Part shown: piece after piece, positions 1 to 7,020 of the stretch | Numbering within the stretch: the first letter of the stretch is position 1 | Layout of the letters: every line of letters begins with the position of its first letter | Assembly (NCBI GenBank): GCA_024640345.1 | Contig: JAHEFD010000020.1 | Span: 1-39,982, forward strand | Reading direction: 5' to 3' | DNA: 39,982 bases | Source: Woeseiaceae bacterium | GTDB lineage: Bacteria; Pseudomonadota; Gammaproteobacteria; Steroidobacterales; Woeseiaceae | The notes under the pieces: generated by a model | What the model was told of the DNA's origin: nothing | Database searches by the model: none | What the model saw: only the letters and a program-made list of their open reading frames with translations | Position numbers and translations under genes: made by a program

Positions 1-182
1 TGATTATGTACGGGCCCAGCACGCCACTCCCCGATGACGTTGTGTCGGAACTGCAGGATCGCGGTTACCGACTGATGGCGCCCTGGGATTTTGGCGATGT
101 GCAGGTCATTTACGACGACGGCCAGACAGTTCAGCCGGCATCCGATCCACGTCACCGTGGCCAATCCAGGGTAATTGACTGA
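1..182 (+). CDS. ggt: Gamma-glutamyltransferase, C-terminal end (5' part outside window)
   Basis: The frame is open from the window edge (first full codon at position 3) and gives 59 residues before a TGA at 180-182. The visible tail contains GDVQVIYDDG followed by ASDPRHRG, the typical end of the small subunit of gamma-glutamyltransferases, which transfer or hydrolyse the gamma-glutamyl group of glutathione in the periplasm. The catalytic Thr and the cleavage site lie outside the window, so activity cannot be judged. The next gene follows directly on the same strand. Identification rests on a short tail and is therefore probable rather than certain. Confidence 0.72.
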   Translation, partial: IMYGPSTPLPDDVVSELQDRGYRLMAPWDFGDVQVIYDDGQTVQPASDPRHRGQSRVID

Positions 183-225
183 ACCGGCATGGTCTCTGGT
201 ATGCGGAATCACTTATCATAGGCCG

Positions 226-1836
226 GTGATCGATCACCTGGCACCAGCGGTACGAACGAGCTTGCTTGCAGCGGGGCTGGCTGTCTCTGTCCAGTCGTTT
301 GGCGCTACCAGTCTCTGGTGGGATGCAAACTACCTGCAGCGGTTCAGAATCGATGTCGGTACTGGCGCAAACATTCCCGACAAAGGCTACGCTGGCTATA
401 CCACCCGAATCGCTTCGCTCGATACCCAGGCTCTCGTGGCAGCAGGAGAGATGCTGGCTGATTGCAGCGATCTCCGAATCACTTTTTACAATGGCCTGGG
501 GTGGCAGGAATTACCGCGACATGTCATCGGCTGCAACACCGCGAGTACAGACATCCGGTTTGCACTTGTCGCTGACATTGCTGCGAACGGCAACGACGAT
601 AACTACTATCTCTATCACAACAATTCTTCACCCGCCGCCCTGCCGGCGATGACAACCACCAATGTCTATCTTTGGTATGACGACGCATCGATCGATCGGT
701 CATCAAGCTACATTCGTGGCCGGATCGACAATTGGCATGGCAATGGCTGGGACAATTCACTCGCATGGAACGTCGGTGGCTACTACACCTATGATAATGG
801 CGACAACGCCACCAGCGGCTATCGTCGAAATATAGATGAACGCGACGTTTACGCTGAGGCGGAGTTCTATCACACCGGCTGCTATCAGAATAATATGACG
901 ACCGGCTTGCTGGTGCGCGGCATCATTCAGAACGGCACGTCAGGAAGCGAAACCTCGAACCATTACTACGCGAGCAATCGCGCTGAGTCTCCCGCAGGTT
1001 GCGATTCGGGCGGCTACAATCACGACGGAGACATCGTTACCGGCAATCGCCCGACCACCGCAGTCGACGGCGCCAATCCACCGGATATTGTCACGAATGC
1101 CTGGCGCCGCCAGGCGCTGGCAACCTGGCTGACCAACCCAACCAATGCCTCGTTCTGGGATGACGATATTTCCGCAAACTGGACGGCCCTGGGCTTTGCC
1201 GGCGCCGCGAACCTGCACGTAAGCGGCTCTGACGCCAATGATGACGAAGGACGAGGTTTTGCCGCGTTAATGACAGCCCAGGACAGTGCCCGGGTGAGGA
1301 ATATCCTGTTCCGGCGCTATGTTGCCCCGGAACCGCTACCGGTCCTTACCGGCGAAACCCAGCCACCCGCCATCCTCCTGCAAAAGACGGTATTGACCGT
1401 GTTTGACCCGATCAATAACACGACAAATCCTAAAGCGATCCCGGGCTCCTGGGTCGACTACACAATCAAAACCTCGAACAGTGGCGCGGGCACCGCCGAT
1501 GACGGCACCGTGATCGTTACCGATCCGCTTCCCGCAAACGTCGCACTGTTCGTGGGCGATCTAAACGGTCCCGGCTCGGGTCCGGTCGATTTCGCCGACG
1601 GTGCGGGCGCCGCTTCGAGCGGGCTGAGCCTCACGTTCGGTGGATTGGCAGATACTACCGACGATGTTGAATTTTCAGTCGATGGTGTTAACTACAACTA
1701 CCTCCCTGTTCCGGATGCCGACGGCTTCGATTCAGCTGTCAGATACATACGTATCAATCCGACGGGTACGTTCCTTGGCACATTAACGGCAACCGCAACA
1801 ACATTCGATCTGCGTATCCGCGTACGAATCCAGTAG
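226..1836 (+). CDS. Exported surface protein with DUF2341-like N-terminus and DUF11-like C-terminus
   Basis: About 536 residues if it starts at the GTG at 226. The frame is also open from a TTG at 175 that would overlap the preceding stop; I chose 226 because the signal peptide then begins close to the start. Residues 5-26 form a hydrophobic export signal ending SFGATS. Residues ~30-140 (WWDANYLQRFRID ... NDDNYYLYHNN) resemble DUF2341, a beta-rich extracellular module. The middle is rich in Asn, Asp, Tyr and Gly and may be a lectin-like sandwich. Residues ~365-536 resemble a DUF11-type repeat (LQKTVLTVFDP, then YTIKTSNSG and VTDPLPANV), a fold common in large bacterial surface proteins. No sortase or autotransporter signal is visible. 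Function unknown; an adhesin or cell-surface structural role is inference. A hairpin follows at 1946. Confidence 0.75.
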   Translation: MIDHLAPAVRTSLLAAGLAVSVQSFGATSLWWDANYLQRFRIDVGTGANIPDKGYAGYTTRIASLDTQALVAAGEMLADCSDLRITFYNGLGWQELPRHVIGCNTASTDIRFALVADIAANGNDDNYYLYHNNSSPAALPAMTTTNVYLWYDDASIDRSSSYIRGRIDNWHGNGWDNSLAWNVGGYYTYDNGDNATSGYRRNIDERDVYAEAEFYHTGCYQNNMTTGLLVRGIIQNGTSGSETSNHYYASNRAESPAGCDSGGYNHDGDIVTGNRPTTAVDGANPPDIVTNAWRRQALATWLTNPTNASFWDDDISANWTALGFAGAANLHVSGSDANDDEGRGFAALMTAQDSARVRNILFRRYVAPEPLPVLTGETQPPAILLQKTVLTVFDPINNTTNPKAIPGSWVDYTIKTSNSGAGTADDGTVIVTDPLPANVALFVGDLNGPGSGPVDFADGAGAASSGLSLTFGGLADTTDDVEFSVDGVNYNYLPVPDADGFDSAVRYIRINPTGTFLGTLTATATTFDLRIRVRIQ

Positions 1837-1945
1837 CAAATTAAATTACCTGCATCGCGTGCGACATAGCAATGCGCGGTCCCGCAAGCCAATTCCAATT
1901 TTCTAACGCGACGTTCGAAGGACATACTCAAAGCACCGAGAATAC

Positions 1946-1969
1946 GAAAGCCCCGAGATCGGGGCTTTC
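1946..1969. terminator. Rho-independent-like hairpin
   Basis: A perfect 9-bp stem (GAAAGCCCC / GGGGCTTTC) with a 6-base loop lies between two convergent genes, about 110 bases after the surface-protein gene and just beyond the end of the repeat-protein gene. Its A-rich and T-rich flanks let it act on both strands, although neither side has a long T tract. Confidence 0.7.
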
Positions 1970-2001
1970 TGTCTACCGTGACACTCTGATCTGAGCGAAG
2001 A

Positions 2002-2541
2002 CTAGTTGCGCCGTCGATTTACGCGTTGGGCGTGGTGATCGTGGCGTTGATCGATACGATTTCCCTTGGCATCAAGCCGGCGGTCGATTCGGTCACCACG
2101 ATTATCGAGACGACGATCAATGCGGTCGCCCTTGTTGTCCAGGTGACGGTCGATTCGGTCGCCACGGTTATCAAGGCGACGATCAATGCGGTCGCCTTTG
2201 TTATCGAGGCGGTCGGACAGTCTATCGTGGCCGGCGACTGCCGCACGATCTGAGCGGCGGTCCAGGCGCGCGTCGATTCGATCACCCTTGTTATCAAGCC
2301 GGTTGTTGATCTGGTCACCGCGATTGTCCAGGCGATGGTCAATGCGATCACCACGGTTATCGAGGCGGTCGTTGATACGATCGCCGCGATCATCAAGGCG
2401 CTCCTCGATACGATCACCGCGCTGGTCAATGTGCTCACCAACGATATCGGTCTCGTCGGCCCACACGGAGCCGCTGAAAAGCGCGAGTCCGGCGATGAAG
2501 AATGCAACTTTCAAAAAATCCTGTACTGTCCCTGTGCTCAT
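2002..2541 (-). CDS. Exported hendecad-repeat protein (RLDNRGDRIDR repeats)
   Basis: A 179-residue protein. I chose the ATG at 2541 because it puts a clear signal peptide at the N-terminus (residues 10-28, FLKVAFFIAGLALFSGSVWA) with an AGGA just upstream; the frame is open further upstream without such support. Nearly all of the mature protein is an 11-residue unit, consensus RLDNRGDRIDR: six copies at residues 37-102, an 8-residue spacer, then six at 111-176. The last copy of each block is degenerate. An 11-residue period with Leu and Ile at fixed spacing suggests a right-handed hendecad coiled coil, and the mature part is extremely rich in Arg and Asp. No enzyme motif is visible. Periplasmic or cell-envelope location is inferred from the signal. 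I do not recognise a named family and assign no function. Confidence 0.8.
   Translation of the reverse strand: MSTGTVQDFLKVAFFIAGLALFSGSVWADETDIVGEHIDQRGDRIEERLDDRGDRINDRLDNRGDRIDHRLDNRGDQINNRLDNKGDRIDARLDRRSDRAAVAGHDRLSDRLDNKGDRIDRRLDNRGDRIDRHLDNKGDRIDRRLDNRGDRIDRRLDAKGNRIDQRHDHHAQRVNRRRN
2014..2433 (-). repeat. In-frame 33-bp tandem repeats in the hendecad protein gene
   Basis: Twelve 33-bp units encode the 11-residue repeat. They lie in two blocks of six separated by 24 bp. Some neighbouring units, such as those encoding RLDNKGDRIDR and RLDNRGDRIDR, are nearly identical in DNA, which suggests recent expansion or recombination. The array keeps the reading frame throughout. Confidence 0.85.
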
Positions 2542-2702
2542 TTTCCTGCTCCCTTGGCTCAAACGATATTCGGTGTCTGCATTTACAACGCAACAGAACC
2601 ACCGCGGTTGACCCGGTGACATAAATCTTTTGACATTATGTTTAATTGGCTTGCCGGCATTGCTTCTGGCAAGCTGCAGAATTGACCACACCAGGAATCG
2701 GC
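2542..2702. promoter_or_regulatory. Divergent intergenic region
   Basis: These 161 bases separate the divergent repeat-protein and transporter genes and must hold both promoters. A 7-bp inverted repeat (GCTTGCC at 2649-2655, GGCAAGC at 2668-2674) lies in the leader of the transporter gene. I could not pick a convincing -35/-10 pair by eye. Confidence 0.35.
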
Positions 2703-4007
2703 ATGGCATTAACGGACGGCGCCAGGACGACCGCCGAAATCAACGCGCTCTACAGACGACATCGAATCCGGGTAATGCTCGCGATCACGCTGGGTTACGG
2801 ATTCATTTATACCTGCCGCCTCGGACTCTCGATCGTCAAGAAGCCCCTGATCGATGGAAATATCTTTTCAGTCGAGGAGCTCGGGCTGATAGGCGCTGCG
2901 CTGTTCTATGCCTATGCCTTCGGCAAGTTTTTTAACGGCTTCCTGTCGGACCATTTCCGTCCACGGCTGTTTTTTTCGTTCAGCATTTTGGCCTCGGCCA
3001 TCATCAACCTGTTCATGGGCTGGTCGACTTTACTCTGGGCATCCATAGCGCTTTGGGCGTTGAACGGATGGTTCCAGGGGATGGCGGCACCATCGGCGGT
3101 AATCTCCATTACCAACTGGTTCGGCCTTAGGGAACGCGGCAGACGTTACGGGGTATGGAATGCGTCACATTCTATTGGCGAGGGACTGACCTTCTACGTG
3201 ATAGCCGTTGTTGTGTCGATCGCCGGATGGCGTTTTGGATTCATCCTCCCCGGCGTCATTTGTATTGTTGTTGCGGCTTGGGTTTACACGTTTCTGCAAA
3301 ATGCCCCGCCAACCATTGGACTTCCCGACATTCATGACTGGGTTGGCGAAAAACGTCACGAGATCAAGACGAAGAATACCTGGCAAACGCAAAAGATCGT
3401 TTTTGGTATTCGTGCCATGTGGGTGGTCGCCATTTCCAGCGGGCTGATGTACGTAACGCGTTACGCGATCAATAGCTGGGGCGTACTCTATCTGCAGGAA
3501 GAGTACGGTTATTCACTGGTCGAAGCGGGTACTTTTATCGCCTTCAACACGGTGGCGGGAATTGCCGGGTCAATTCTGTATGGATATGTTTCAGACAGAA
3601 TATTTGACGCCCGGCGGCCACCCGCCAACCTGTTATTCGCAATAGTTGAAGTCATTGCACTGCTGATAATTTTTTACGGACCGCACAGCACGCTCGTGCT
3701 GGCGGCGGCATTTGCCCTGTATGGCGCTGGACTCAGTGGCCTGGTCGCATCAATTGGCGGACTGTTTGGTGTAGATATCGCTCCCAGGGGAGCGGCCGGA
3801 GCTGCCATGGGATTCGTCGGAGTATTCAGCTACCTCGCGGCCGCAACGCAGGAATATGTCAGCGGACTGTTGATCAGCCAGGGGATGACGGTAGCAGACG
3901 GTGTTCGCGTCTATGATTTCGACAGCGCCATCGTTTTCTGGATAGGCTCATCCATTTTGTCGATGTTGCTGGCGGCCACCTTGTGGAACACGAAGATTCG
4001 TGACTGA
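2703..4007 (+). CDS. MFS transporter, organophosphate:phosphate antiporter (OPA/GlpT-UhpC) type
   Basis: A 434-residue polytopic inner-membrane protein. The ATG at 2703 has AGGA upstream and gives the usual family length. Hydrophobic segments fit 12 helices, with a central soluble loop around residues 195-225. The segment from GYGFIYTCRLGLSIVKK through YAYAFGKFFNGFLSDHFRPR is typical of the OPA group, which exchanges glycerol-3-phosphate, hexose phosphates or phosphoglycerate for phosphate. The exact substrate cannot be read from sequence. Its TGA overlaps the ATG of the following HAD phosphatase by one base, so the two are translationally coupled. A joint role in taking up and dephosphorylating a phosphorylated organic compound is inference from that coupling. 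Confidence 0.85.
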   Translation: MALTDGARTTAEINALYRRHRIRVMLAITLGYGFIYTCRLGLSIVKKPLIDGNIFSVEELGLIGAALFYAYAFGKFFNGFLSDHFRPRLFFSFSILASAIINLFMGWSTLLWASIALWALNGWFQGMAAPSAVISITNWFGLRERGRRYGVWNASHSIGEGLTFYVIAVVVSIAGWRFGFILPGVICIVVAAWVYTFLQNAPPTIGLPDIHDWVGEKRHEIKTKNTWQTQKIVFGIRAMWVVAISSGLMYVTRYAINSWGVLYLQEEYGYSLVEAGTFIAFNTVAGIAGSILYGYVSDRIFDARRPPANLLFAIVEVIALLIIFYGPHSTLVLAAAFALYGAGLSGLVASIGGLFGVDIAPRGAAGAAMGFVGVFSYLAAATQEYVSGLLISQGMTVADGVRVYDFDSAIVFWIGSSILSMLLAATLWNTKIRD

Positions 4008-4606
4008 TGCCTGACATCAAGGTCCTGTTGTTTGATCTCGGCGGAGTCCTGTTACGGCTTAACAGCCAGATAGAGACTTTTGATCTACGATTGGACGACG
4101 GCGAGTTCCTGTCTCGCTGGATCCATTCACCTGCCGTTCGCGAGTTTGAGCGGGGCGCAATAGAAGCCGAGTCGTTCGCGAAATCCATTGTCGTGGAAGC
4201 GGATTTGCCATATGACTGGCGTGAGTTCCTGGACCGGTTTGACTCCTGGCCCGACGAGTTATATCCGGGCATAACCGACTTGCTGGATAGCATTCCGTCC
4301 ACTTTTCGACGGGCCCTGCTGTCCAACACCAACGCGATACACTGGCACCGTGACGGCGTAGCCGACAAGCTGGCACATCGACTGGAAAATATATTCCTGT
4401 CTTACCTCACGGGTCACCTGAAACCCGATCGTGACGCATTCGAAATGGTCCAGAAGGAACTCGGGTTCGACGCATCCGAGATCGCATTCTTCGATGACAA
4501 CCCCACCAATATTGAGGCTGCCAGAAAACTCGGGTTTCAGTCGATACTTACTCGGGGTGAGGATGATCTGCGAACGTCGCTTGGAAAGCTCGGAATCATA
4601 AGCTGA
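4007..4606 (+). CDS. HAD-superfamily hydrolase, YihX-like subfamily IA phosphatase
   Basis: A 199-residue cytoplasmic protein. Motif I is FDLGGVL with nucleophile Asp10. The second motif-I Asp of many HAD enzymes is Gly12 here, as in the YihX glucose-1-phosphatase group (FDLGNV). Motif II is LLSNTN (Ser106), motif III is Lys139 in HLKPD, and motif IV is FFDDNPTN (Asp163-Asp164). A helical cap lies between motifs I and II (about residues 17-90). It overlaps the OPA-type transporter gene by one base, which fits a sugar-phosphate or organophosphate phosphatase acting on imported substrate, although substrate assignment within this family is unreliable. A hairpin follows its stop. Confidence 0.85.
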   Translation: MPDIKVLLFDLGGVLLRLNSQIETFDLRLDDGEFLSRWIHSPAVREFERGAIEAESFAKSIVVEADLPYDWREFLDRFDSWPDELYPGITDLLDSIPSTFRRALLSNTNAIHWHRDGVADKLAHRLENIFLSYLTGHLKPDRDAFEMVQKELGFDASEIAFFDDNPTNIEAARKLGFQSILTRGEDDLRTSLGKLGIIS

Positions 4607-4607
4607 A

Positions 4608-4636
4608 ACCCGGCAGCGCCAGCGACACTGCCGGGT
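4608..4636. terminator. Hairpin between convergent genes
   Basis: A perfect 9-bp stem (ACCCGGCAG / CTGCCGGGT) with an 11-base loop sits directly after the HAD gene stop and just beyond the end of the convergent yegP-like gene. No long T tract follows on either strand, so it may rely partly on Rho or simply block 3' decay. Confidence 0.6.
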
Positions 4637-4646
4637 AGCTGATTAT

Positions 4647-4979
4647 CTAGTCAACCTCGACAATCTTGGCATCCGGCGCGTTTTTGCCCACGCTTGCAAT
4701 GCCATTGTCCCGACCCGACTCGGAATCGTAGGACTGGCTGGTGCCGATGACCTGGTGATTTCCCGCTTTTAAATTAAATCGGAATTTCCCCGAATCCGTG
4801 GTCTTCTTTTCGAACCGGTCTGCGATTATCGAGTTTCTTCGCACCGATTCAATTCCATTGGCACAACCCGATTTTTCGTTGTACCCCTCACTGGTCAGTA
4901 TGACTTCTCCGTTGCCCGCCTTCAGACGGAAACGATGCTCACCTGCCTTGTCTTTATAAACTTCAAACTTTCCTGCCAC
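4647..4979 (-). CDS. yegP: YegP-family protein (two DUF1508 repeats)
   Basis: A 110-residue protein with two tandem DUF1508 units. The first (residues ~1-50) reads FEVYKDKAGEHRFRLKAGNGEVILTSEGY and the second (~55-110) FRFNLKAGNHQVIGTSQSY. Each ends with an Asn-Gly-Ile motif (ANGIESV, DNGIASV), as in Escherichia coli YegP. The length is normal for the family. Its molecular role is unknown. It lies 21 bases downstream of the dodecin-like gene on the same strand, so the two are probably co-transcribed. Confidence 0.9.
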   Translation of the reverse strand: MAGKFEVYKDKAGEHRFRLKAGNGEVILTSEGYNEKSGCANGIESVRRNSIIADRFEKKTTDSGKFRFNLKAGNHQVIGTSQSYDSESGRDNGIASVGKNAPDAKIVEVD

Positions 4980-5000
4980 TTTTATCTCCCGTTTTTACAT

Positions 5001-5204
5001 TTAGTCCTTCAGGACAAAAGTTACCTTCATCGTAACGCGATATGCGCTGACTTCTCCGTCTTCAACAATGACTTTTTGCTCCTTGATCCAGGCGCCTTCT
5101 ACCCGGTCCATCGTCTTCGAGAAACGTTTTATGCCGGAACATATTGCGTCTTCAAAACTCTTTTTTGATGTTGCTGTTATCTCAGTGGTTTTCGCGACAC
5201 TCAC
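5001..5204 (-). CDS. Dodecin-family protein
   Basis: A 67-residue protein of normal dodecin length. Dodecins form hollow dodecamers that store or buffer flavins in the cytoplasm. The pattern SKKSFEDAICSGIKRFSKTM, then WIKEQKVIVEDG and a final YRVTMKVTFVL, matches the beta-alpha-beta-beta fold of the family. Trp39 is placed to stack on flavin. The Gln usually found in the HYQVTLKV strand is Arg56 here, so flavin binding may be altered or absent. The yegP-like gene follows 21 bases downstream. The upstream region carries a strong hairpin, probably the end of the preceding transcript. Confidence 0.88.
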   Translation of the reverse strand: MSVAKTTEITATSKKSFEDAICSGIKRFSKTMDRVEGAWIKEQKVIVEDGEVSAYRVTMKVTFVLKD

Positions 5205-5231
5205 AATTGTCTCCTCGTTGTACGAATGAAT

Positions 5232-5259
5232 TAATCCAGTCTCGTCTGAGACTGGATTA
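5232..5259 (-). terminator. Strong 12-bp hairpin between S74 gene and dodecin gene
   Basis: A perfect 12-bp inverted repeat (TAATCCAGTCTC at 5232-5243, GAGACTGGATTA at 5248-5259) has a 4-base loop. On the minus strand it lies about 100 bases after the stop of the S74-domain gene and is followed by the T-rich ATTCATTCG. It is therefore most likely that gene's terminator, but it could also be a leader structure of the dodecin operon. A weaker 7-bp inverted repeat is at 5314-5337. Confidence 0.6.
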
Positions 5260-5360
5260 TCCAGATGCGGAGAACTTTTAGAAGTAGTAGTTTCGCCTAT
5301 GATTTTTGCACTTGGACAATAATCTTTACGATTGTCCTGAAATAATCATGCAGTAGCTGA

Positions 5361-6809
5361 CTATTTTCTATCGAGGCGCGCCTCAAGCTGTTCGATTTTT
5401 TTCTGCTGTTCCTGAACGACGCGCGTCAGAACGGCGACGATATCCATTGAACTAAGTCCGTCTCGATCGCTCGTCGCCACGAGATCAGGTACATCTTCCG
5501 CAATAAAACCAAGATACTGTTCCGACCGGTCATTTTTGTAATTGAATTGCACCGGTTCAAGTTGCGTCAGCGTGGACAGCGCATCCTCCAGTGACAGCTC
5601 GGCGATGTTTTCCTTCCGTGCGCGCGAGGAACTGTTGGTCCAGACACCACCCGCAGTAACATGCGCACCGCTTGCCATCTCGATCGGATTCGCGGGGCGA
5701 CTGACGCCGAAACCGACGTTACCATTCCGATCGATGGTAATTCTGTCGACCGAACCCGCACCAATAGTCAGCGTGCTGGCACGGTTGTGCATGATATAGC
5801 CGGTATCACCATCCGATTGCGTGATCATCAGCCCTGCGACACTGCTGTTGCGTTCATGTATCTGAATATTCCCGTTGACTTCCAGCCGTTGTTTCGGCTC
5901 CGTCGTGCCTATTCCAACATTATTGCCATCGTCATAAACCTGGGAAGAAGCGCCAATTGTCGGTGCCGTAAATTTGGCGAGAAAACCGACAGATCCTTCT
6001 ATGCTGGCGGCGCCGGCTGGTCCCTGTGGACCCGGGGGACCAGGAGGACCCTGGGGGCCTGGCTCGGCGACGCCGGTTGTCAAACCGGTCCCATCGGCAC
6101 CGTCACCAATTGCTTCGGCGTCAACAATCGCAACGTCGCTGCCGGCAGCGGCAATCGAGGCATGTTCATCGATAACAATTTCTTCGGTTACATCACTTTC
6201 TTCATCTTCAATAGCCGCTGGAGCTTCGCCATCCTCCAACGCCATCCCTCCCGACTGCGGCCCAACTACGACATCGATTGATACGGCTTCGTCCGGCTCA
6301 TTCTCAGTCGCGCTTACCGTCTCGTCGCCAGCGGCCGGTGGCATGCTCGCATCACCTGGTCCCGCTTCTGACGGAACATCTTCTGCACCTGCGATGTCGC
6401 CCCCAGGCAACGCACTGTCCAGCTCTTTCAGCGCTGCTTCTTCGGACGCGGGAGCCTCCGCGGAAGTCAGGGCACTTTCACCGTCTTCGGCTAACGAGGC
6501 TTCGCCGACACTGGCGGAGTCACCGGAGTCTTCGTCGCTTGCCGGCACCGGTGGCTCCGCAAGAACCACGGACCAGTCTGCACTGATGAACCCTGTCGCA
6601 CCTCCTGCAATCTCAACCTCATGCCAACCGTCGCTGCTTGCAACCAGGTTCAGGTACTCGCCCTGGTTCAGTCGGCCCACAATTTCAGAGTCGGAATCGG
6701 CTGACATTCGGATGTTCACGTGATTTTCGACAGAGTCGATCGGCACAACGACCTCTGCCAACGCAAGAAATGGCAGGAACAGAAGCATTAGCCCGGGCAG
6801 GTGTTTCAT
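5361..6809 (-). CDS. Exported SH3b - acidic linker - collagen-like - S74 (intramolecular chaperone) protein
   Basis: A 482-residue protein. A signal peptide (residues 1-18, ending FLALA) is followed by a bacterial SH3 domain (about 25-83: VNIRMSADSDSEIVGRLNQG, then GWHEVE). Residues 84-247 are acidic, Ala/Glu/Asp-rich low complexity. A short collagen-like tract (GPQGPPGPPGPQGP, 251-264) follows, then a beta-rich region resembling tail-fibre repeats (NVGIGTTEPKQRLEVNGNI). Residues ~389-465 form a peptidase S74 / endosialidase-chaperone domain: GVWTNSSSRARKENI, then LEPVQFNYK and YLGFIAEDVP. The end is a short coiled coil. In this family the C-terminal domain trimerises the protein and then cuts itself off at a Ser (best aligned to Ser394, with Lys399). 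No other phage gene is nearby. Start ATG has GGAG six bases upstream. A trimeric, self-processed envelope fibre is inference. Confidence 0.85.
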   Translation of the reverse strand: MKHLPGLMLLFLPFLALAEVVVPIDSVENHVNIRMSADSDSEIVGRLNQGEYLNLVASSDGWHEVEIAGGATGFISADWSVVLAEPPVPASDEDSGDSASVGEASLAEDGESALTSAEAPASEEAALKELDSALPGGDIAGAEDVPSEAGPGDASMPPAAGDETVSATENEPDEAVSIDVVVGPQSGGMALEDGEAPAAIEDEESDVTEEIVIDEHASIAAAGSDVAIVDAEAIGDGADGTGLTTGVAEPGPQGPPGPPGPQGPAGAASIEGSVGFLAKFTAPTIGASSQVYDDGNNVGIGTTEPKQRLEVNGNIQIHERNSSVAGLMITQSDGDTGYIMHNRASTLTIGAGSVDRITIDRNGNVGFGVSRPANPIEMASGAHVTAGGVWTNSSSRARKENIAELSLEDALSTLTQLEPVQFNYKNDRSEQYLGFIAEDVPDLVATSDRDGLSSMDIVAVLTRVVQEQQKKIEQLEARLDRK

Positions 6810-6978
6810 GACGGTCTCCGATTTCAGGTCACTGGCAATCTTTTTGCCATATTCGGCCGATCAAAAAGGTGATGCAATTCCGTTTAGCGAAAACTAACTT
6901 CAAATCAACAACTTAGCCGCTAACCATTCGAGGTCCCGGGATGCCTGTACGATCGCAGCAAACGCGAGGGAGCAACGC

Positions 6979-7014
6979 CCCGGTATCCTCCGGGAAGAGC
7001 CCGCCAAGCAGGCT
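6979..7014 (-). terminator. Two small hairpins after the metallo-hydrolase gene
   Basis: Directly beyond the stop of the minus-strand gene ending at 7021 are two GC-rich hairpins: one at 6998-7014 (7 pairs including one G-T, 3-base loop) and one at 6979-6994 (CCCGG / CCGGG). No clear T tract follows, so termination is only plausible. The rest of 6810-7020 shows nothing else I can name. Confidence 0.35.
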
Positions 7015-7020
7015 TTGTGC

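Noticed and set aside
2014..2433. CRISPR-like look of regularly spaced 33-bp repeats
   Set aside because: The repeats are contiguous, in frame and encode an 11-residue unit in an exported protein; there are no unique spacers and no cas genes.
2026..2611. Open frames on the plus strand across the repeat gene
   Set aside because: They are by-products of the repeat composition; the minus-strand frame alone has a signal peptide and ribosome-binding site.
5314..5337. 7-bp inverted repeat GGACAAT / ATTGTCC with a 10-base loop
   Set aside because: Short and without flanking T tract; the stronger 12-bp hairpin at 5232-5259 better explains termination.
5974..6723. 249-residue plus-strand open frame rich in Ser, Ala and Pro
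   Set aside because: It is antisense to the acidic low-complexity part of the S74 gene and has no start signal or family pattern.
5361..6809. Prophage remnant suggested by the S74 tail-fibre domain
   Set aside because: No capsid, tail, integrase or lysis gene is nearby, and the protein has its own Sec signal and SH3b domain.
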